Shown piece after piece: positions 58,076 to 64,000 of a stretch of DNA of 64,000 bases. The first letter of the stretch is position 1. Each line of letters starts with the position of its first letter. The notes below the pieces were generated by a model that saw only the letters and a program-made list of their open reading frames with translations, was not told the DNA's origin and did no database searches. The DNA is from Cycas panzhihuaensis (taxonomy: Eukaryota; Cycadophyta). The translations under genes were made by a program, and so were the position numbers. The stretch covers positions 82,033,741 to 82,097,740 of the forward strand of contig CM041465.1 in assembly GCA_023213395.1 (NCBI GenBank), in the 5' to 3' direction.

Positions 58076-60638
58076 AACAAACTAAGGTGTGGTCAGGCTA
58101 TAAATAAGACCCAAATAGCAAGAAGGAATACCATGCAGGGTGTCCGTGCACTGGAGCACAGATTCGGGACCCACAGATGGTGCCCAATTGCCTTAAGGCA
58201 ATCTTCAGAAAAGGACGCAAGGCGAGGCCTTGGGTCATCCCAAAAGAAGAGGCCCACCTACCCCTTGGATGGCCGGGAAGAGGAAGAGAGACTCTAGGAA
58301 GTTATGCCTTCTCACAGGAACGAGAAGGCAATGTGCGAGCAAATGTATGTGAGATACGATGGCCTACGTGTAGGCTAGATGGGGTGTAAGGAATGTGTGG
58401 CTCACACCTAAGACCTATCTACACACGATATAAACAACTATAATAAGAATTCATAAATGCAAGAATGAGTTCTTTCCCTTTTTGTTTCCTATGTATTTTT
58501 AGCATGTGATGTGTGCATAAAAGAAACATGGAAGAAAAGGACAAAAAGGGGACAAGGAATACCTAGAAAAGAAGTGTGGTTGGGATGTTGCGACCTTCCG
58601 CTCTTTACACACTCATCCACTCGAACTTGCCATGTGGGTGAGGGGCTAGCCAACGATGGTTGCTGTGAACAGATAAGGGGCTACCTTACCTTCCCCAATC
58701 ATGTGAAAGCAAAGCAACAAAAAGAGCAACGAAGGAAAATGAAAGCAATGCTAGTTAGAGACTAACCTGTCATGAAGTCTGCCTCCTTCATACTTCCGTT
58801 GCCGCAAACTTGCCAAGCACAAAATAAATGTTTCTCCCTCCCAGAAGAGGGGCTGCCAAATATGCCTAATATATATATGAATACAAGAAGTAGATAATAA
58901 ATCAAGTTAAAGAAATATTACACTCTACTCCAAAACCTCCAAGCAAGACTCAAACCAAAGCAACACCAAACAGTGACCAAGATGAAGAAGTTAGCCTCGA
59001 AATTGCCAACTCACCCACAAGCACCTCCACGTAGCCTCAAATGGGGGGGGAACTAGGATATAATAGATGTGTGGGATAGCAAACAAAGGAGGTCATAAAC
59101 CAACAAAATGGTACATAGACAAACCCAAGAGACGAAGTGCTATGGGCAGTAAATCGTCAGGTTGGGGCAAGCCAAGGATTATAAACTGACCGGGATAGGT
59201 TTTGGGGCTTATGCGCTGCCCAAAACCTGAGGGTACAGGTCTAAAACCAGTGTGGCAAGGGCTACCAATGCTGTTTTAGAATTGAAAATAAGCTCTTAAT
59301 ATCCTTGGCCCAGCTCTAGAGAGAGGCATAAAGTGGAAGAGGAAGGAGGGGAAGGGTAAAACCCTTGGGGAGAAGGCCAATAATGGGACTGATACTGCCT
59401 TTCTCCCTTCACCCATCCTTATGCAACCCTCTTGGACAGCCACCCTAGAGTGAGCTTGTGAGAAAGGAGAGGAGAAATACTGCAAAATGAGGAGCAACAG
59501 GCAAGCTCCTATGAAATGCAAAGATAGGAGCAAGGAATGACTCAACACTGCTCATAAAAGAAAGGAAAAAGCCAAGAAACTTAAAGGACCATTGAAGGGG
59601 TACCTTGCAGCAGAAGGAATGAGCTTGATTCTGCTAAAAATCAGGAGGAAAAGCCTGTGCCAAATAGGCTTTTTAGACCTGGGCTGATGGGGAGGCAAAC
59701 GTGGATGCAACTCTGAGATCTTGGAGCTTACTTATTGAGATGCTGTAAGTATTCTTCCTCCATAATATAGACCTGTAAAAAGGGAGCTTAAAGCTATTGG
59801 AGCAAGGCCTAAGATGCAAGAGGTGTCCTATGGAAGAGAAGCCAGAGCAGAGGAGCAGATCCTATGAAAGTTGTAGAGTGAGAGCTGGAGTAGAGAGCCA
59901 GAAAATTAACCAAGAAGAAGAATAAATAGCTTAGTTTTAGAGTTTTATACTCACCCCAACCCTAAATGTACGTTTAGGGTTACATTGGGGGTGAGTACCT
60001 GAGGGTGCCACGTGGCGATTCCACAGAAAGTGCAGGAATCACCAAGGCAGCTTTAAAAAATGAGTTTAAACAATCGCATTGCGGCAAACTTCGCGATACC
60101 ATGACAAACTTCGCGGTACCACTAAGTTTGTAGTGGTGTAGAACTGAAAATCAAAATTAAGGCAGAACTGAAGCCTAGATCCAAACTAACGGGTGTGCAG
60201 AGGTTGGGCAGGCTGGGAGCTCATGACCAGGTGGCTGGCAAGTGGCCAACAGAGAGAGACAAGTCTTAGGGGAGGGGGAGGTCCTATCATACCAAGAAGG
60301 AGACTCAAGTGATGACAGGAGTGTTGATGTAAGTGGGTCGCGACCAACGGTGGTGTTTGAGGAGCTGTGGAGGCGTTGTGGGCAGCTGAGTGCCATATGG
60401 AGTGCATGACTCATTGAGGAGTGCCCCATGGTGGGTTGTCATAGGCTAAATAATATGCGGTAGGCACAGGCAATGTGATCAAATAAAGAAGGCAGTGCAA
60501 TCACATAAACGGCAAGCAAGTATGCATCAAACAATACTCTAAACAACTCTTACTAAGTGATAGCTAAAGGTGAGAAGTATATACTTGTGCTTACCTAAGT
60601 CGACCCATCTCAAGTCCATTCTTGGTAGCCAGGAAACA
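58070..60638 (-). repeat. 3' LTR of a Tat/Ogre-like Ty3/gypsy element, minus strand
   Basis: On the minus strand it starts TGTTTCCTGGCTACC (60638) after a polypurine tract and runs about 2.57 kb. It matches the LTR at 604-3684 at the start, at 'agcctatgacaac', at the GGTACC palindromes, at a TATA-like GAGTATAAAACTC (near 59947) and in the last 150 bases ('atctgtgggtccc', 'ttatttatagcctgacc', 'ttgttacaccc'). It stops about 30 bases before the expected end, at the junction with the copia fragment. Short open frames inside it are not genes. Confidence 0.82.
60080..60125. repeat. Repeated GCGGTACC-type motif in the LTR
   Basis: Two direct copies of 'caaacttcgcg' followed by ataccat or gtaccac, 25 bases apart. 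They correspond in position to the inverted repeat at 1125-1182 of the other LTR. Confidence 0.7.
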
Positions 60639-60652
60639 CTGCCCCCTTGGCA
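60639..60652 (-). other. Polypurine tract of the minus-strand Tat-like element
   Basis: On the minus strand GTTGCCAAGGGGGCAG precedes the LTR start TGTTTCC. It shows that the sequence to the right is the 3' interior of this element. Confidence 0.78.
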
Positions 60653-61029
60653 ACAGAGCCTCACCGCTCGGAAGCGTGGCATGATGGTGAATGCTAGCAA
60701 CTAAAGACTGTTAGTAGCACATGTATATTCATATAAATCATGAACAGAATATGGACCAAAGGTGTCGGTGAGTGTCATGGCAGAATGCGTGGACAAGGAA
60801 GATGAAGACAAGGACAACATAAGGGCTGCCTATGTGTCGTCTAGAAGTCGTCCTGGAGAGGAAGCGAATGAAAAAAGGGGATGCCCCCATCACTAAAATG
60901 CAATGGATAATATAAGGGCAACCAACGGGCTAGATAAACAAGCTAGGAGAACGACGGCTAGAGACTTAGACAACGGACAGGCCAAGCAAGTCTCTCAAAG
61001 GCAATCATTGAGAAGAGGGTGGCAACACT
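60653..61029 (-). other. Spacer between RNase H and the 3' LTR
   Basis: No convincing frame was seen on either strand. It separates the RNase H domain from the polypurine tract by about 380 bases. Confidence 0.55.
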
Positions 61030-61417
61030 CAAGGATGAGGCAGATGAGGCTATCAGCCTCAGCGTTGAGGGCCCGGGGAATATGGCGAATGTCGACAGAC
61101 TAGAAACGAGCCAATAGTGACCTCACGGTCGATACCAGGGCTCTCAAACGTGGGCACTACACCTAGTAGACCTGGGTGAGATGAGACACCACCACTTAGG
61201 AGTCACAAAGAAGGATGATGGGTCCGTGATGGAAACGTAACGTGTTGGTGAGGGCTTCAATAACGGCCGTGTACTCGACTTTATTATTGGTTGCCTCGGG
61301 AAGGAAGATTCTAGAGTGTAGATAGTCATGCCCAGAGGAATCATGCAGTATTCATGTGGCGACGGAAGGACCAGGATTATTGTGGCTTCCGCCATCGGTG
61401 AAAATGAAAAGAGCCAT
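61030..61417 (-). pseudogene. RNase H domain beside the 3' LTR of the Tat-like element
   Basis: On the minus strand from ATG 61417 the frame opens MALFIFTDGGSHNNPGPSVA, the start of a type I RNase H. It continues PEATNNKVEYTAVIEALTN, LLCDS and HIPRALNAEADSL. The four acidic positions (Asp in TDGG, Glu in KVEYTA, Asp in CDS, Asp in AEADS) and the late His-region are all present. The NNPGP after the first Asp resembles the archaeal-type RNase H that Tat elements and plant LINEs acquired. One Trp codon is TGA, and four TAG or TAA stops lie in the second half. RNase H removes RNA from the RNA-DNA hybrid. I could not see integrase or reverse transcriptase next to it. It could also be a captured stand-alone copy. 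Confidence 0.85.
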
Positions 61418-61940
61418 GAATGAGAATGACTTCTCTACTAGAAAGAAGTGTAATGAAACTGGAGAAAGAGACGAGAAGAGGACTTTGTATCACTAGTGAT
61501 AATGGCTGTGAAGGGGTACGAAGGCCTAGCAATGAGGCAACTCGAAGGCAGGGAAGGCTACCCCACCAACGGGGAAGAAAACGGTGAAAAGGGGGCTCTA
61601 GGGCACCCAAACTGGCTTAAAGAAGCACAAAGGGGTGCCCAGCCAGAGGGGACGCTCCCTATGGGAGTGCCAAGAGCAAAAATGGGTGGCGAAAATGAGT
61701 CCAGGGTGGCGAAACGAGCCAAACAAGTATAAACGCAGGCATGCACGGGAGTGGCACACAAATCGAGACAAAAGGGGCTTCAGCAAAAATGAGCTGTTTG
61801 GGGCGTCATTAATGCACTGAAGAAAATGGGTCAAAAAGAGTCCATGGAGACAAGAAAAGGAACTGGGCCAGAAAACAATGCTGGCCAGGGTGAAAATGCG
61901 GTCTCGAAGGCTGCCTCAGGGGTGAAAAAGGAAGAAGTGC
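61418..61940. other. GC-richer region between RNase H and the PMD promoter
   Basis: No family motif was recognised. Read on the plus strand it is upstream sequence of the TATA box at 61958 and may carry the promoter of the PMD gene. Direct repeats of 'gggtggcgaaa' occur near 61683-61715. Confidence 0.5.
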
Positions 61941-61966
61941 CCAATGGAGGCCCCGCCTATATAAGG
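61941..61966 (+). promoter_or_regulatory. CCAAT and TATA motifs of a plus-strand promoter
   Basis: CCAAT at 61941-61945 and CTATATAAGG at 61957-61966, in a GC-rich setting (ccccgcc). It points toward the PMD gene that starts near 62630, leaving a leader of about 640 bases. Confidence 0.55.
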
Positions 61967-62404
61967 AAAAACAAATAAAAAGGATTTCATTTTCATGAGC
62001 TCTCATACGAAATCTAGAGCTCGTCCCTTATGCAGCGGAGCGCTACCCCATTTCCAGGACACACAGCGAGAGATCCAGCCATTGGATCAGGGCGAGGATG
62101 CAGCTAGAGCGACCGGGAGGGCGAGATGGCGACCATGCGACCAAATCGAGTGAGTGGATAACCAAACCCAGCCTGAAATCACAATTTGAATTTCAATGCT
62201 TTTTGTAAATTTTTTATGTAGTTTTAGACCCCATAAGGGAGAAAAGCGACCTCTTGGAGTCTGAATCATACCCAAAAAGAGGTAGCACCAGGGCATTAGG
62301 TAACCCTGGTCCTGGTGGTGGGCCCTGTTGGGCCCACCTAAAAGACTGTTTTTGAGTTTTTTGACAGGAAAACCCCCCCTTTTAGGGGGGCGCCATTCGC
62401 ACCA

Positions 62405-62436
62405 CGGTAAAGATCGCGGTACCGTGATCTTTACCG
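62405..62436. repeat. Near-perfect 32-base palindrome centred on GGTACC
   Basis: The arms CGGTAAAGATC and GATCTTTACCG are exact inverted repeats. The middle GCGGTACCGT is palindromic but for one pair. A second, weaker palindrome around TGTGGTACCACG follows at 62460-62487. They resemble the motif at 1125-1182. Confidence 0.88.
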
Positions 62437-62629
62437 CAGGGCCTCATCGGACCTGGCTAAACTCTGTGGTACCACGAATTTAGCGCAGTGCGAAGGCAGA
62501 CTGTGAGAAAAAAGAAAAGAAGGCTCAAGGAGTCTCCAAATCTCGACCAGATGAGGCCAAGGGAGAGCCCTAGGAGGCCGAGGGTGAGGCTAGCTATGGA
62601 CTGAAGCGTTTGATGGCATCCTGCAAGTA

Positions 62630-63981
62630 GTGACCGCGGTGGAGAATTATGAAAACATTGGCATGGCTATGTTGAGTTTCCTAGAGATCATGAGCAGGGA
62701 GGACAGAGGAGTCCTATGGAGATGCGGTTTGCTGAAAGTGGTGAGGACACCTCAGTATATGACAGATCAGAGACTGCTAGTGGATATAGTGTCACATTGG
62801 AATAGGCGGAGGCATGTGTTCCATCTGCCCCAAGTAGGGGATGTTATGGTGATGCCTAGGGACATCTGGTAGATCTTTGGAGTGCCGGCGGTAGGGAGAC
62901 CAGCCTTGCTAGGAGTATTGCCTAGTAGCGAGGTGACCCATCGAGAGGCAACTACATTTTTGATAGGCCAGGACAGGTGGAAGAGGTGAGGAGTACCTCT
63001 GTAGAGCATGGTACTATCTAGAGTTCCTCGTGTGAGGAAGCTCATCACATTATGCATTTTGTTTCAGATTTCCTAGAAACAGAACTATAGGGATATCCCG
63101 GGAGGCTGGATGGATGTCGTACAAAGATGCGAGGGTGGGGAACACCTGGATTGGGCCATCCTCATAGCGGTGAACCTCGTCGCTCAACTGGACACTATCA
63201 GGGTGGCAGGCAGAGATGGACTATCATATAGCATGTTATTGCAGTGCTGGTTTTTTTATCATTTTTCTATAGTGGCACCATCAGGGGGACCACACCCCAT
63301 ATCAGAGTGGGCACCCATGGTGCATAGATGGCAGACCTGGTTCAGGGGAGCAGAGGACTAGGTACATGTCAGGAGGTCTGTGGATGCCACGTCTCTAGAT
63401 CTCCTTACCATGATTGACTACACCTCGGGTCCCTACAGATCGACGAGATGGGACAGCGACGAGGAGGCAGGAACGATAAGGGCTGCCCCCGAAGACGATG
63501 ACGGCGGTGATGGGGGAGATAGAGGCGATGGGGCTAGCCCATCGGGAGCTATAGAGGAGGCAGGTCCATCAGGGACTACCGAGGAGATAAGGGGGTTTGT
63601 GACACGAGCTCAGAGGTTGAGGATCGTGGAGAGACCCAGGGGGACAGCTCCACCAGCAGAGAGAGTGACGTAGGCTCCAGCAGCAGAGACAGTGCTAGAG
63701 GAGGTCCTAGAGGAGGAGGCACCAACAACTGATGGAGAGCCAGGGGCAGAGGCCATCGCACGAGCAGAGGAGCAGGCCGCCATAGTAGGTGAGGCCTTAC
63801 TCTCCTTATTGTTTGATAACCAGATAGATAATTTGATTTAGTTTTATTATGGTATGTAGCTGGATACATACTGACATATGGCATGTTGGGTTTATAGGTA
63901 CCGCAGAGATCCGGTGGTTGGTAGAGGCCATGGTAAGAGAGATGTTCCTTCAAGTATACACAAAGGGGAAACCACCCATCT
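62630..63981 (+). pseudogene. Plant mobile domain (PMD) gene, broken, opposite to the Tat-like element
   Basis: The first part, from ATG 62630, reads MTAVENYENIGMAMLSFLEI and then SHWNRRRHVFHLPQVGDVMV followed by MPRDIW-stop-IFGVPAVGRP. 'FHLP.G...V...D...I.G.P..GRP' is the PMD signature (the aminotransferase-like mobile domain also found in host MAIN proteins). The TAG at the stop probably was CAG. The domain resumes at about 63068: GGWMDVVQRCEGGEHLDWAI, LSYSMLLQCW, then HPISEWAPMVHRWQTWFRGA. An acidic, Gly-rich tail follows (63460-63640). Introns are likely: one ending TTTCAG at 63067, and one at 63789-63897 (GTGAGG...TTATAG) that joins AIVG to TAEIRWLVEAM. PMD genes are known inside plant transposable elements. 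The role is unknown; no catalytic motif is visible. Confidence 0.7.
63789..63897 (+). other. Probable intron of the PMD gene
   Basis: Starts GTGAGG and ends TTTATAG, is T-rich compared with its flanks (109 bases), and splicing keeps one frame (…AAIVG|TAEIRWL…). The composition change is sharp. Confidence 0.55.
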
Positions 63982-64000
63982 AAGCTGAGGATACACCTAG

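Noticed and set aside
61558-61834. Overlapping minus-strand Cys/Phe-rich frames
   Set aside because: No known domain; they overlap plus-strand promoter-like sequence and are likely by-products of composition.
58177-62006. Several open frames on both strands
   Set aside because: They lie in the Tat-like LTR, in the spacer and upstream of the PMD promoter. The higher GC content makes stops rarer, and none has a family motif apart from the RNase H.

Overview
The window looks like nuclear DNA of a seed plant with a large, repeat-rich genome. The evidence is several plant-type LTR retrotransposon lineages, a plant L1-like LINE with a terminal RNase H, a plant mobile domain (PMD) gene, many primer-binding sites matching the plant initiator-Met tRNA, and no bacterial gene organisation. 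I cannot name the species; the deep nesting of worn elements would suit a gymnosperm or a large-genome angiosperm. I found no intact host gene, rRNA, tRNA or CRISPR array. Nearly every coding region is a broken transposable-element gene, and many in-frame stops sit where Gln or Trp is expected, as from cytosine deamination in methylated DNA.

Left part (1-10057): a long LTR of a Tat/Ogre-like Ty3/gypsy element (604-3684) with primer site and a proline-rich gag (3941-5449), cut off by a long (AT)n tract. Next come AT-rich sequence, a copia-type gag remnant, a short LTR (8069-8391), and an LTR of a coding-poor family in minus orientation (9108-9691).

Centre (10058-40290): one nest of insertions. 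The base is a coding-poor LTR element (LTRs at 10058-10105 plus 29539-29993, and at 39797-40290). A Ty1/copia element (10106-29538, target duplication ATAAT) sits in its left LTR. A LINE (15785-28939, 14-bp target duplication) sits in the copia pol gene. A Ty3/gypsy element (20262-27031, target duplication ATCCC) sits in the reverse transcriptase of the LINE. Separately, a minus-strand chromodomain gypsy element (32713-39130, target duplication AATCT) sits in the interior of the base element.

Right-centre (40291-58075): sequence without genes but with two tandem duplications; a complete but inactivated minus-strand gypsy element (41934-48745, target duplication AAGAC) related to the one in the LINE; a plus-strand copia fragment (LTR end 49954, gag, protease, start of integrase); a minus-strand copia fragment (about 52620-55458); a piece of gypsy LTR (55459-55768); and a second minus-strand copia fragment (55769-58075) whose LTR carries a C-rich, G-quadruplex-prone run.

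Right end (58075-64000): base composition becomes more GC-rich. This is the 3' part of a minus-strand Tat-like element of the same LTR family as at 604: LTR (to 60638), polypurine tract, and an RNase H domain (61417-61030). On the opposite strand next to it are a promoter (TATA near 61958) and a broken, probably intron-containing PMD gene (62630 to beyond 63980). This layout, a retroelement with a 3'-terminal RNase H and an antisense PMD gene, is the most interesting arrangement in the window.
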